Positions 36,330-49,695 of a stretch of DNA of 64,000 nt are shown here, piece by piece. The notes beneath the pieces are model-generated. The model was not told the DNA's origin. It did not search any database and was given only the letters and a program-made list of their open reading frames with translations. Every line of letters starts with the position of its first letter. Positions within the stretch are counted from its first letter, which is position 1. A program made the position numbers and the translations under genes. This DNA comes from Gaeumannomyces sp. JS-464 (Eukaryota > Ascomycota > Sordariomycetes > Magnaporthales > Magnaporthaceae): positions 1 through 64,000 of the forward strand of contig NGZR01000002.1 in NCBI GenBank assembly GCA_002197995.1. The letters are read 5' to 3'.

Positions 36330-36634
36330 ATGCAGTTCAAAGCCCTCCTCGTCGTCGCTTTTAGCGCCATCGCCCTCGCGGGCCCTGCCCCCCCGTGGAC
36401 TGCAACGTCCCCAACGCGGCCATGCTTAAGCGCATCAAGGCCCAGGAGAAGGTCGGCATGAGCTGCTCGCCCAGCGCCCAGTGCACCTTTTACTGCACCG
36501 ACTTCCAGGGCGGTGACTGGTAGGTTCCATCCGTCCCTCCCCTCCCGTGCGAGCGCATTCTCCAATACTGACCCTTTTTCTCCCTCACGTGCAGCTCCAT
36601 CAACCGTGCCGGCGGTGGCACCTGCCTCTTTTAA
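36330..36634 (+). CDS. Small secreted cysteine-rich protein (one frame break)
   Basis: Start codon in a good fungal context (CCGCCAACATG). The first 18 or so residues are a clear signal peptide (MQFKALLVVAFSAIALAG). Exons 36330-36519 and 36595-36634; the intron is 75 bases with GT/AG ends and a CTGAC branch site at about 36577. The mature part is roughly 65 residues with six cysteines, spaced C-x20-C-x5-C-x3-C-x7-C-x9-C, suggesting three disulfides. A one-base frame change sits in the C run at 36388-36394 just after the signal peptide. I do not recognise a named family. A subtelomeric, secreted, small, cysteine-rich, repeat-flanked gene is the usual profile of an effector or antimicrobial candidate, but function is not shown by the sequence. 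Confidence 0.75.
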
Positions 36635-37680
36635 ACATTAGAAGGCAAACACTGCCAACCACATGAAGTCCTCGTTTTAAACGAGGCACGGACCAAACGG
36701 ACAAGCAAACACGACGGCGCAGGAGCTAGTCAGGGGTTTTCGAAATGGGCTGGGTGTAAATATGTACACAAAGTATATACGTGCGGTTCTGGACGAGAGG
36801 GACTAGGCCGTCCCTAATTCAACCTACCAATTAAAAGCCCAGGACGCTGTGACAATCAAGACAAGAAAAGCAAAGGTACATCACGGCATGGACACAAATC
36901 CCGTATCCCTCCACCGCGTAACCATGCCGTTAAACCACACCTCCTTAATTAATCCCCCTTGCTGGAAGTAGCACCGGTTCATGTCGTTCGCCTCTTAAAG
37001 TCCGTCAGCTAACCCCTCCTGCGAGGATGACCCCGCCGCTACGCACGCGAGCTGCGTGTGCGCGTCCGCCCCGTTAAACACGACATTCGTTACTGGCCTT
37101 TGCTATTGGCCCGCAGACCCGCCGTCCTGGCACCCGGCAAATAAGCCGCATCGTCAGCTTGCTTTCCCCTTTCCGCATGGCGAACCCGGCCAGCGGCGCT
37201 CCCTGGCCGAAGTCGAATTGCCTGCTGGCGCACCGTAACTCCCATCGCGTTGCGATCCCACACAGCCAGCCTCCCGCCCGCATCAGTGCAATCACTCGCA
37301 GCTCCTCGCTTGGAACGTCGGGTGTCAGCAGCAGCGCGATTAAAAGCGGCTTTGCTGCGACGTCCGGGCCCGATTCGCCGCCATTGCCAGAAGCCGCCAA
37401 GATCCGGTTGTCACTCATCGCGTACCACTGGGACAAGGCGCCGTTCCCGGAGCCGGACAGCTTCCTGCTAAGCGGTGGCTGCTCGAGGAAGGCGGGAGGT
37501 CCAATCGTGAGCTGCAAAAGATGCTTATCTCGTTTGACAAGGTCTCGAGGTCGGGTTTCGGGGAGGGGCTAGTTTGCTTGGTTTTGCCGCATTTTTTTTT
37601 TTTTTTTTTTTTTTTTGCAGCATAGTAGGCAATAAGTGATATAGGCACCCTTGCTAACAAAGAAGTTTCCCGCAGCTTGG
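36635..37680. other. Intergenic DNA with an unassigned open frame and a poly(T) run
   Basis: After the secreted-protein gene, the minus strand stays open over 37074-37517 (about 147 residues) and the plus strand over 37159-37572. Neither gives a recognisable product, and GC-rich DNA gives such frames by chance. A T run of about 26 bases at 37591-37616 could be the tail of a retroposed copy read in reverse. Confidence 0.4.
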
Positions 37681-38052
37681 CGTGCTGCGAGATTTACCTA
37701 ATGACGGCTTTAATAGCGCTTCGCGTCATTTTAAAAGCTCCGCTGCACGACACCACCATGGAGGACATCTCGTACGACCATGATCTAATTGTAATACGAA
37801 TAAAAAGGGATTTATTTTTGTTAAAATGGCTATATTTTAAGCCATGCGATTAGGACACTGCGGATTTAAATGCTTAGGTTTTAATAAGGTACAGCTAATG
37901 TTAAAAAGTCTCCGTCCACCCCACCTTAATAAAAACGCGTCGCATTACGTATTTAAACCCTCCCTTTTTTTTTCTTTTTTTACAACTTCGCCAAATGTCG
38001 GCCGCTATGCGTGCTTTTGGGCTTAATTTAACGGCAGGCCGTTAAAAAGGCC
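37681..38052. other. Island edge and 5' flank of a Tc1/mariner relic
   Basis: Base composition falls from normal to AT-rich at about 37780. It includes an imperfect palindrome GGCTATATTTTAAGCC near 37827. I did not find a confident terminal inverted repeat. Confidence 0.4.
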
Positions 38053-39145
38053 AAAAATTAACTCCGGAAACTCGTGCGACCATTTATGGTTAGGTTGCGA
38101 TCGGCGTTTCCAAGTCCGAGTTGGCCCGCCTATTTGGCTATTAACGCGCCACTATTCGCGATACGATTAATCGCTTCGAAACCTACGGAACCTTTTATTT
38201 TTTACCTCGTTTTAGCACTTTTAAAAAGCTTACGCCTTTTTAAAAGCGATATATTTTAACAACGGTTAAACGCTAACCCGGAATGCAGTATTACGAGCTT
38301 ATAAGGCTGTGCTTTACTCCGGTGTACCGTAACACTTTTTAATTAAGTTTGCCCCGCGAGTACTCGCGCAAATGGCGCTTATTAAGCGGATTATCCTAAA
38401 CCTAATTAATGCAGCTTACCGCCGTACTTTTGCATTTACTTAACAAGGAAAAAAGCACGAATTAAATAAAGTACGTGGCTTTAAAGTTGGTGTATTTATA
38501 AAGCCTTTAACTAACGAAAATAAAGGGAATTTTTTAACGAGGTTACTTTTAAAAACAACCTTAACAAAGGTGCAAATAAATGGTTTTTTCGACTTTTTAA
38601 GCAAAAGTATAAACGCCGTTTTGTTAAACCAAAATCGCACGTTAAATCTACGCTTTCCCAAATGTACTACGGCTTTATTTGGAAAAGTGGAAGGTTTTTT
38701 TTGGTACTTATAACAAAGGACTTTACTTTTAAAAAAAAACGGTTATATAACGTGGTCGTATACACGTGTTTTAAAAGCTTCGGGTTTAGGAAAGCGCAAC
38801 CCGCGTTTTTTCCAGCAGGATAATGCACGTATTTATACGTTTACAGCGGTTAAAAAGTGGTTTAAGCTTTACAGGATAAATCCGATTAAATGGCTGTTTT
38901 ACAACCCAAATATAAACCTTATTAAGCACGTTTAAAAGCTTGTTAAGCAAATCCTGCGTAAAAATAACCCCGAATTGCATTTATTTAAAGATAACGACGC
39001 GAATCGGGCTAAATTTTATACTGCAATCGTCGCGGCGTAAAAAGCAGTCCTATAAAGGTTTATTAATAGCCTTTTCGACGGAATGCCACGAAAGGTAGCC
39101 GCGTTGCGGGCTGCACGAGGCTGGTATACCAAATATTAAACTTTG
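38053..39145 (+). mobile_element. Tc1/mariner-type transposon relic (DDE transposase)
   Basis: The plus strand reads as a fungal Tc1-like transposase broken by stops and frame changes. N-terminal helix-turn-helix at about 38055-38160 (LTPETRATIYG, GVSKSELARLFGY, RATIRDTINRFETYG), a second one around KKLTPF.KRYIL, then the DDE core at about 38660-39130 with RFFQQDNARIYT, WLFYNPNINLIKHV and the end SLFDGMPRKVAALRAARGWYTKY. The usual SPDLNPIEHVW box reads NPNINLIKHV, consistent with G-to-A damage. Terminal repeats were not resolved. Confidence 0.82.
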
Positions 39146-41200
39146 GAAGTTTAGCATTTTAATAAATTTATTTAAATGCAAATTTAACTACATTTCGTAT
39201 GTAAATTGTGCGGTTAAAATAGCGTGGTTATTATCGGGGTAAATGGCTAAAAGTGGGGTAAACGGAAACTTTTTAACATTAGCTGTAACAAAGCTTAATT
39301 AGTTAGTATTAACAAAGTGCTAGACGGTTTAATAAAAACTAGCTTAAAAACGGGAATGATTTTAATATCGCTTATAATTACGATGTCGATGGGAAATGCT
39401 GGCAAAACTTCGTTTAAAAAGCAAAAATAAACACTAATATTAAAAACATACAGTTCGCCGTACGTGTGTTTGCTTCGTTAATATAAAGTAAAAGTTAAAA
39501 CAGGTTTTTAAACGGCATTTAATTTTTCAGCGAATTATAAAAAACATTACCGTGTTTAAAAGCAATTTTACTAGCTTAGTGTTATAATTAAAAGCTTGTT
39601 TTTAAAGTAAAGCGTTTTAAAAGTGGTTTTAAACGATAGCGTTAATCGGGGCATAAGGTAAACACGTAATTAAAAAGCAACTTTTAATTGCTTGCTTTAA
39701 AAAATGCTTAAAAGCTAACTTAAGTTAACTAATGCTAAAACCTTAATTAAAACTACTTAAAATAATAAAAAATCCTTTTTTTTATAATAACTATCCATTT
39801 GCATTTTTTATTTAAATATGTTAATTATATTTCCAGCTAATATATTTTCGCCGGATATATAAACTATATTTATAATTAACATACTTGTATTAAATATGTA
39901 AGTTATATTTATAACTAATATATTTAAAACCGGTTACGTGCTTTTAAACCACGTAATTATATATTGGTAAAAGTCGTTTTAACCTTTCTTTTTATTATGC
40001 TTTTCCCCCGCACTTTTTTCGTAAAAACGCGGTTGTAATATTAGGTTTTTTTTAAGTTAAATCCTTTTAGCTATCGTTTATTACCCCGCTTTTCGTTAAT
40101 AGTAAGTACTTTTCTTTTTTACTAATTACCGCCTTTTTTTTAACAAAATATCCGGTCGGGTGCAAAAACGCAAACCTGCGCGTTTAACTGTTAAACGCGA
40201 TAACTTTTTTTTTTCGTTTTTTTATCGGTATGCCTTTTTATTCCAATTGTAAAGCTAACGGGCTTACTCGTTGTACGGCATTTTTTAACAACCATTTTCG
40301 CTGCGAAAAGTGCGTTCGTTAAGGTCGCTTTCGGTATAACATTTTAAGTTTTACTTTTAAACACTTTTATTATTATAACTTTTAACACCTTCGCGCGAAA
40401 AAAAGCTTAAAGTTGCAAAGGTAAAATTACGGGCTTTTTTTACTAAAATTAACCGTTTGCGAAAACCAAAAAACAATAGCGTAAAAAGCTTATACGAGCG
40501 ATTCGTTAAGGTATTAATTTTGTAAAAAAGTTAAAACAGGTGGAGTAAAAGGAAGCCGCGCGGGGGTTTAAATAAGCTTTTATTACTTTTTTAAACTTTT
40601 TAACTTTCGAATTTCCTCCGTTATTTCCAAACTAAGCTAGTTTTAAAAATTTTCCCGATTTTAAACTTTTAACTTTGCTTAGTAAGTTATTTTAATACGG
40701 GCGTCCCGAGTTAAAAGCTAAATTTAAATATTAAAGTTAACTTTTTTTTTTAAAACTTTCCGCCTATATTTTTAAAAGCTTTTAGCGCTTTTTTAAAGTT
40801 TGTTTTTTTTCCACGTGCTTTTTTCGATTTCGTACTTTGCTTATTTAACCAAATAGTGTTTAATTTTATTAATTTCGTTTTCGTTTAAATTTTTTTTTAA
40901 CTTTATACTCGTTTTTTTAGTTTAACTTTTATTAACTTGTTCGATTTTAAGTTAAATAGTGCTAATTTAAATAAAAACACGTAAAAAAACCGAGTGGGAT
41001 TTTATAATCGGTAGTAATAAAAGTTTGTAATTTACATTCCAAACTTTTTTTAATATTTTAAAAAGTTTTAGTTTTTTATAATTAAGCTTATCGTTTAATC
41101 GTTTTGTTTTAATTTTCCGTTAAAAAAATAATAATATAAACCTTATTAAAAAAAATCGATATTTATTTAATATATTCGCCGAATTTAAAAGCATTAGGAA
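39146..41200. other. AT-rich RIP-damaged DNA, unassigned
   Basis: Two kilobases with no readable protein. A short AT-rich inverted and repeated motif (TATTTATAATTAACATA-like) recurs at 39810-39930. It may include the 5' part of the LINE that follows. Confidence 0.4.
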
Positions 41201-43757
41201 AATAGTACACGTTATTAATAAAAAATTAAAGCGTAACCGTTATAATACCACGCCGTGCTTGTAAATAATTTTAATATATACCACTTTATATAAAACGTTA
41301 TAATAAACGAAACGAAAAAGCAAACGTATTATTATCGTTAACGTATTAATAAAAATTCGAATTTGTAATACTTTACGAAAAGGTAACGAAAAACAATTTA
41401 GCAAACGAAAAAGTATAATCGATTATGCATAAGTATTTAACGCGTTAAACGTAAAATATAAAAGTAAAACTAACGAAATAAAAAATCGAATTACCACTTT
41501 TAAATTATTTTAATTAATACCGAAATAAAACCGTTTTTGCAAAAAACCGCGGAAAAATAAATGTGGAAAAAAGTAAATACTAATATAAAAACGATTAAAA
41601 AAAGTATTGCAATTAGCTATATAACATATCGAAATTAAAAATATAAAAATACCGGAAAATATTAATAATTAAATAAACGCATTAATAAACCAGTTAACTT
41701 TAATCGTTAACGAGCTAATATTAAAAAAAAAACATTAACTAGTTTTAAGCTAATACCGTATTGGAATTTAAAACTTACTAAACTCGTTAAAAAAACGAAA
41801 AAGTGCCGGCGTGCATATACGAAGTTAAAAATACGAAATAGTTATAACGAATTAAAAGTAACGAATAAAGCTTTTATAAAAGGGAAAAGGAAAACGGTTA
41901 ACGCGTATTAAAAAACTTTATTAAAAAAGCATTAAAAATAAAAAAAGCCACTTTTTAAAACGTAAAACGGTAAGCGAAATTGCGCAGTTATAAAAAACGA
42001 AATTTAATTAAATTACTAAATTTACACCGGTTAAAAAACGGCAATTAAAAACCAGCTAACACTTATGCAAATAAAGCATTAATTTTAACGGTTAAGTTTT
42101 ATCATAACCCGAAAACGGATTTAACCGATATTATAAACACCACGTTTAACGACGATACGTTTTACCACGCGTTTTTAATAAAACATATAGTAAACTTAAA
42201 AAGCGGCGACGTTTTAACGGCTTTAAAAAATGCAAAATTAAAAAGCTTTAAAAGCGAATAACTTATTAAACGGATTTTTAAAAGCATATAGCGAACTTTA
42301 TTAAAAAGTTATATTTAAAATACTTAACGCGGGCTTTAACTTTAAATATTTTTTAAAAAGTTTTTAAAACGCACTTATAATAATGCTGTTAAAGTTAAGT
42401 AAAAGCATAAAAAATAAAAAAAACAATAAAAAAATAGAACCCGATCGCACTTTTTTCGTTTATTTTTAAAGTTATAAAAGTTATAATAGGAAAACGAATC
42501 GCTAACGAAACGAAAAAAAAGGGATTTTTACTAAGAAAATAAATAAGTAATAAAAAAACGTAATACTAAACTTGCTATTAAACAAATAACAAATATAATA
42601 ATAACGGCGTAAAATTACAACGTTATAACTTCGTTATTACAATTCGACCTATTAAAAGCATTCGATAATGTTAATTATACCAAACTAATTAACATAATGT
42701 AAAAGTAAAAACTTTTACCAAAAATAGTTAAATAAATTAAAAGCTCGTTTATAAATAAAACAGCTTGGTTTTAATTTAATAAAAACACGTTAACGCTAAT
42801 ACTAGTAATTACAAAAGTCCCGCAAAGATTATTATTATTACTTATATTATTTATCTTTTATATCGCGTTATTATACAATAAATTAAAAGAAATCCTAAAA
42901 ATAACAATCGTTAATTTCGCTAACGATATTAACCTTTTAATAATAAAAAGCATTATAACGAACATAATACAACTATTAAAAAAAGCTTAAAACGTATGCC
43001 AAACGTGGGTAAAAATGATAAAAATAACATTTAACGCATTAAAAACCGAATTATTGCATATTATTAAAATTTTAAACCAAACCCGGATTTATACCGGAGC
43101 TATTTACGTATAATTATCGTTAGCGGCGAAATTTTTCGAAATTTAATTAAATTATAAATTAAATTTTAAAGCTTATATTAAATAAGTAAAAAACAAATAA
43201 AAACAATAATAATTAACGATAATAAAACGCGTAACGGTAATATAAAAAAATAACCTTGTTAAAGCGAAATAATTATACGTAGTAATATGGAAAAACGGGA
43301 TAATATATAAAGCCGTAACATACCACTTTTTAATTAAACTATAAAAGCGGTTTCGAAACGCAGTTAAAAAGTTAGCGAAAAAATAGCGAGCATGTTTTAA
43401 AATAGTAACCGAAGTATATAAAACGTCGTTATTAGCTTACTTAAAAATAAAAACTTACGTGCCATTTTTAAATTTATATTTAAACGAAAAGGTAATAAAT
43501 TTAAAAAATAAATAGCTGGAAATTGAAATAATATAACGGATTAACAAAGCGATAAAAAATGGAACGGGCTAATTTAAAAGGTTAAAATACCGGAAATGAA
43601 GTAAAAAACTATATTTTTAAAGCGGCCAAGTAAAAAAAGGATATACGAAACGTTAAAACCGATTTAAAATAACCGCAAAACCGAAACGCAAACTAATTTT
43701 TTACGAAAACGAAAAAAAGTTTAAATATAAACACGCGAAACGTTAAAACGTTAATAT
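41201..43757 (+). mobile_element. LINE relic with reverse transcriptase and RNase H region (RIP-damaged)
   Basis: A second LINE, different from the one at 4.8-7.5 kb. Pre-RT and RT blocks begin at about 42060 (LTDIINTTFNDDTFYHAFL). At 42650-42940 the frame reads FDLLKAFDNVNYTKLI, then VITKVPQRLLLLLILFIFYIALLY, then the catalytic box FAND where active elements have FADD. The C-terminal half, of the type that precedes RNase H, runs to about 43700. The element is interrupted or ended by the LTR that starts at 43758. Confidence 0.8.
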
Positions 43758-43999
43758 TGTTAGTAGGAGTAGTACTTTTATAAGCACGGAGATTTTTTAA
43801 AAAGAAAAAACAAAAATTTATAAATTTAAAACTGGTGTTTATAGTAATGCATGTTTTTGTAAAAATTTAATTACAAAAAAGGGATTATAAAATCCCTTTT
43901 TATAAGCTCGTAAAAGCGCACGGCCTGTAAGCTTGCAGCTTTACAAAGCGTGGGCCTTTTTTAAATGCACGCGCTAAATTACATGGATTAATACTAGCA
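43758..43999 (-). repeat. 3' LTR of Copia family 1
   Basis: TGTTAGT...ACTAGCA borders, 242 bp, paired with 58292-58533. Confidence 0.85.
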
Positions 44000-46900
44000 A
44001 TTTTTTTTTAAACGCGTGCATTAGTAAACGCTCGTTTTTCAAATCCCCGGATTTTACAATACTAATAACAAAGGAATCCGGATTTGGTAATTTGCTTTAA
44101 AAACAAAGGAAAAAAAGGTAAAAAAATTGTGCTAAATATCGGTAAAAATTGTAAATAAAAACTATAAATAGGAATAATAAAAAATAAAGCAATGTTTGGT
44201 TAAACGCTCGTAAAATTAAGTAATACCGAATTAAATGCGCATAATAGTAGTAAATAAATTTAATAGAAATTTATTAAGCCGTGTGCGTGTTAATTGGTAT
44301 AATAAAAAAAGCAAATCGGAAGTATAACTTAAAAAGCTTGGGATATTTTAAAAGCCGTAGGTTTTAATCGTTGTAATTTAAAACTTAATTTTTACAATTA
44401 TAAATATCGATATCCCCGCTGTTTGCTTGCCTGCCTTTCGATTTTTGCTTTACTGTTTTACTGCTCGACTAATTACCGCGATGGTATTTATTCGCTTTAA
44501 AAAAGCTGGTAAAGGTAAATCCGTTAAAAAAGGTTAAATTAGCGTTAAAAAACTCGTGCTAAAAAGGGAAAAGGCAAATCCTTTGCTCGCCCGCGCTTTG
44601 CAAAAGGCAAATAAAAATCGTTCCTATATTTAAATTGCTTTAACTTTTTTTTGGCCGGCAAGTTTAATAAAATTAGGTGTTTTAACACTAAGCCGGCCGG
44701 TAACCGTTATTAATCCTATGTTTTTGGTTATTCGTGCCAACCGGTGTAAGTGATTTTTTAAGCCTTAATTTGCTAATTTTTACGCTAACGACTGGTAGTT
44801 TTAAAATCGCAATAGCTTTAACCAAAAAGTTTATAATTAAATACTTCCGCGAAATTATTATTAACAAAGTATAATGGTTAATTTTCTATTTAACTGTTAT
44901 AATGCTTTGTTAACCGTACTTTCGCTGTTTTTAAAATTTCGCGAAATGGCGTACTATTACCAAATGCATAATCCTTTTTAAAAAGGAGGAATAAGCCGGT
45001 AAAATTAACGCTAATTTTATTAAAATAAGTACTACTAAGCGGAAAGCGGCGGGCCGCGTTACCGTTTAACGTATATTCGATGCGGCGTTTTTAAAAGCAA
45101 GGGATAGCTTATTTGGAACTTTTAACGATAACGAAAATAAAAACGAAAAAATGGCTAAAAAAGAAAAAAAGGATAAAAGTGCTAGTAATATCGATAAATA
45201 AACTAGTAATGTATCCGGTAATAATAAAAGTTTTTTTTAAAGCTTAAAATAGTCGTTCGTAAAATCGTTTTCCGGTTGTTTTAACGTTTTAGTAATTTCG
45301 TTGTTTTTAATTACATCGTTAGCCATTTTTAAGTTATAACAAATCGATTTTAACCGTTTTCCTTCGCTTTTTTTTATTGTTTTTCGCGTTCCACTTAACT
45401 TTTAATTCGTACTATTATCGTGTTATTTGTAACCAAATTTTCCAAAGCTTTATTTAGCTAATTTTTAATTATCGCGTTTGCCGAATTATTTAATTTTGCG
45501 ATCCAGCGGATTTCGTCGATTTCGCGCTTTTTGTAAGATTTTTTAAATGCTATAACATCGATTATAAGCTTTTTTCCGCTTTTATGCCTAATTGTACGAA
45601 GTATTAATATAGCGAAAAGCTATCGGTGCAAATTATTAATTTTAAGCTTTTTAATTTAGCTTTTTAAAAATCGTTACAAGCGTTAAATTAAAAACGTAAG
45701 TTATATTAAATCCGTTAACCGTTTCGTAAAATTCATTTGCGAAAACGCTTTTTATAACCTTTTTACATTTAACTAACGTCCAATATAAAATGTTCCCGAT
45801 TAGCTAAAAGCTGGTTTTTTAATTGTCGGATTTTTTATTACTTAATACAATTATAAACCCGATTTGTAAATTTAAGTTTAAATTGTTTGCGAATAGTCCG
45901 TTTATAAAAGCGTAAAAGTTGTTTTTTTACAAATCCAATAAAACGTATTTTAGCCTTTTTTAAACGTTATCGATTTGCTATTTAATTTTTTTATTTAGCT
46001 TAACCACGTTTTTTTATCCCGGGTTTTTAGCTTGCGCCGTTACGAAATAATCGAATGCGGCTTTCGGTTAGCATATGAAATTAATATATGCGTTTTAAGC
46101 TTTTTAAACGATATACTTATAGTTTAAGCTTTTTAAATCGGTTTTTATTAGCTCGAGCTTTTTACTTTGTTTTTTTTATCGAATTTTAAGCTTATAATTT
46201 CCTATTAAAATTTTGCACCCGTTAAAGTCGGCTTCGTTTCCCGGTTTAAAAATCGATTTCGGTTTTATACGAAAGCTTACTTTTTAAATCGTTAATTTTT
46301 CCTTTATTAAAAAGTCCGGATTTTTAAAATTTAAAGTGTTGTTTATTTGCATGTTTACAATCCTAAAGCTTTGTTCGCTTTTTAAAATAAGCAAGCAAAA
46401 ATCGTAGCTTAACGTTTAGCAATTTAAGCGTTTTTTGTAATGCTTTTAATAAGTAACGAACTAATGTAAACTTAATTTCGCGATTTTGTAAAAAGGTTTA
46501 ATCATTTTAAATAACGTGCTTAGTTTAAACTATATTAATAACTTTTTAAATAAGCGTAAAAAAACGTTTTTTTGCAATTTTAATTTCGATTAGGTATACG
46601 TTTAGCTAATATTTCGAATTATTAAATTAAACTTTATAAGCGTAAATAATAATACAATCGTTAGGATTAATCGTTAGCTATATTTTATAATTATAAAAAA
46701 TTGCGTAAAAATATTGTGTTTTTTTTTATCGTTATATTTTATCGCTACGAGTTTCGATTTTTTAAAAGCTTTTAAGGTTTGCTTTTTTACCTCGTTTATA
46801 ATTCGTAATTTAAAAATCGTAGCTCCGTTAAAGGTTTTTCTAATAATCGGCTTAATTATTTTAACGCTAATAAGTGCGTTTAATTTTTATTAAGTTAATT

Positions 46901-48187
46901 ATTTAAATAGTAAACCGGGAGTTGTAATTTTACCTTTTTATTTAAGTCAAATCACTAATTAGTAAGATTAATGCTTTTTAGCGCTTAAAAACGTCGTATG
47001 CATTTGCTAAAAGCTTTGTTTTATTGCAATTACTAGTTATGCGTTTTTGCAAAAACGGTTTCATTTGTTAAAAACTTTAGGTAATATAATGATTTTAAGC
47101 AAAATGGTTGTTTAATTTTAAGGCTTTTTGTTTTGCTGTTTTACAACCTTTTTTTCGGGGGTTTTTTTCGGCGTTTTAACTGTTCGGGCTTAAAATATTC
47201 GAAAGGTGCTAATTGCTTTTTAAATTTTTGCACGATAGGTTTTTTTACTTTATAATAAAGTTTAACCACCGTGCTTTTAAAAGTCGCGTTATTATTAATC
47301 GTTTTTACTGTAATTAACGTGTTTATTATAAATAAAACTTTATACGGGCTTTGCTATTCGTTTTTTTTCCCGGAATATTAAAACTTCGTTTTTAAAAGCT
47401 AAAAAGCTCGGAAATACCCGTTTTATATTCGGTTTATTACGTGCAGCTAATGCTTTTTACATACGTAGTTTATCGTATAAAATCCGGATTTTTGCTATAA
47501 CTTTTTTAATTGCAGCGGCTTTTTATACCTAGGTTTATAAAAATAACGATTTGTTATTAATTTAAAACATTGTTTAAAAAACGAGCAATATAAAAACAAG
47601 TTCGTTAAAGCCGGCCGTATCGTTTACGGCTTTTACTGCTTTTTAAAGCATTAATTCGAAGTGTATAATTAAAAAATTTTATCGGATAATATTAAAAGCC
47701 CGTTGTAAAAAGGCGTAATATTTTTTAATTTTGCTAATAAATTAATGCGCTTCGATTAAAACCTGCGTATAAATAATCCTAAAAAGCTTTGCTTTCGTTT
47801 AAAATTCGCTCGCGGTAAAATTGGTACCGGTATTATAAAAAATTACGTTAAAAGGCTTTAAATAAAAGTCGATTTAGCACCGTTTAAAAGCTTTTCACGT
47901 TTTTTTTCACCGATATGTTTTTAAAAAGCGTTATAATATTAAAAGCTATGTTTATATTAATTACGTAAAAAACTGGTTTATAATCGATATAAACACGTTT
48001 GCGATTATTTCGTAATTAAAATCGATATTGTTTTAAAGTTTAAATCGAAAGCGTTATAATGTAAAACTTTTTTTTATAAAAATAGCACATTCGGTTAATT
48101 ATTATAAAAGCGTTACGATTAGTTTCGTATTTTGCACGTTTTAAAACGTTTTAAAGTTTATTAATAAATAAGTGTTTAAAGCGCTTA

Positions 48188-48235
48188 ACGTGGTTTACAA
48201 GTAAGTGGGCTATATAAACAAGTAGGTTACGACAC
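48188..48235 (+). repeat. Left TIR of Fot1-like element
   Basis: 48 bp, inverted partner of 55392-55439; preceded by TA at 48186-48187. Confidence 0.9.
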
Positions 48236-49525
48236 GCGACCGCGCGACACTTTTTTTTTCGCGACCAATTCCTTTACTAACAACAATATCGACGGGAAAC
48301 GACGAAAGCCGGGTAATGCTTGCCTTTTAAACTTTGCAATCCAACTTAAAACTAAGTATACAAAAGGCTGCAAAAATTTACTCGGTTGCGAAAACGATAT
48401 TAACGCGTCGAAAGCACGGCTAACCTGCTTAACGCGACACTATGCCCAAATTACGGAAATTAACGGAATTCGAAAAGGAGGCGCTTATTAAATACATACT
48501 TAAGCTAAATTCGCGAGCGTTTCCCCCCGGCCTTTTAGTGTTAAAAATATAGCTAACCAATTGCTTACCGAACGCGACGCGGGCGCCGTCGGTAAAAACT
48601 AAGTCGCGAACTTCGTTAAACGCCGCGCAAAGCTCGGTACGCGTTAAATTCGAAAGTATAACTATTAAAAGGCCAAATGCGAAAATCCCAAGCTTATTTT
48701 TACGTAATTCGACTTTATACGAAATACTGTAGCCAAATATGGCATTTAGGATAACGACATTTACAATTTCGACGAAACCGGCTTTTTATAGGCATAATCG
48801 CCGCCGTTATAATTATTACAACATCGGAAAGCCGTAATAAAACAAAGCTGGTTTAACTTAGCAACCGAAAATGGGTTACAATTATTTAAAAGGTTAATTA
48901 TTACGGCTAAGCGATCCTTCCTTTTATTATCGTTAAAAAGCAGTATTATTTAGCTAATTAATATTCGAAAACCGACTTTCCACGCGATTAGGTTATTTTA
49001 ACGAATTTTAACGGGTGGATTACGAACGAGCTCGATTTAAAATGGATTTAGCATTTCGATTAACACATAATATCGCGTATAAAAGCTTTTATCGTTTGTT
49101 AATGCTGGACGGATACGAAAGCTACCATTCGATGGATTTCGAGCTTTATTATTAAAAACAAACATTATTACGTTTGCATACCTCCGCATTCGTTTTACTT
49201 TTTTTAACCGTTTAACGTTAAGTGTTTTAACCCGTTAAAAAAAGCGTACGGTTAACAAATCGAAAACTTAATAAGGTTATACGTTAACCACGTAATTAAA
49301 GTCGAGTTTTTTTCGGCGTTTAAAGCGGCATTTTTTAACTTTATAACCGAAAAAACATTCGAAAGGGTTTTCGAAAAGCTGGCTTTGCTTTTTTAATTCG
49401 GATTCGGTTTTGGAAAAGCTAAATGTAAGGTTACGAACTTTAACTCCCCCGAAAAAGCTTTTAAATAACGCCGAACCTTAGACTTTTAAAACGCCTTAAA
49501 CAGTTAAAAACGCAACTTCGCAGTT

Positions 49526-49695
49526 TAATAAAAGTGCGCGACGATAAGCACTTAAAGTGATTAGTAATTATTGCTTTACTACTTTACTAAATCGCGGGTT
49601 AAAGCGCGCGCAAGCTAAAATACTAGGGCCAATGCATAAGCCTAAAACTGTAAAGCACCAATTGCCACCCACGTAATTCCAAGCCACTTTTAACA
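49526..49695 (-). repeat. 3' LTR of Copia family 2
   Basis: 170 bp, direct repeat of 54749-54918. Read on the minus strand it begins TGTTAAAAGTGG. Confidence 0.85.
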
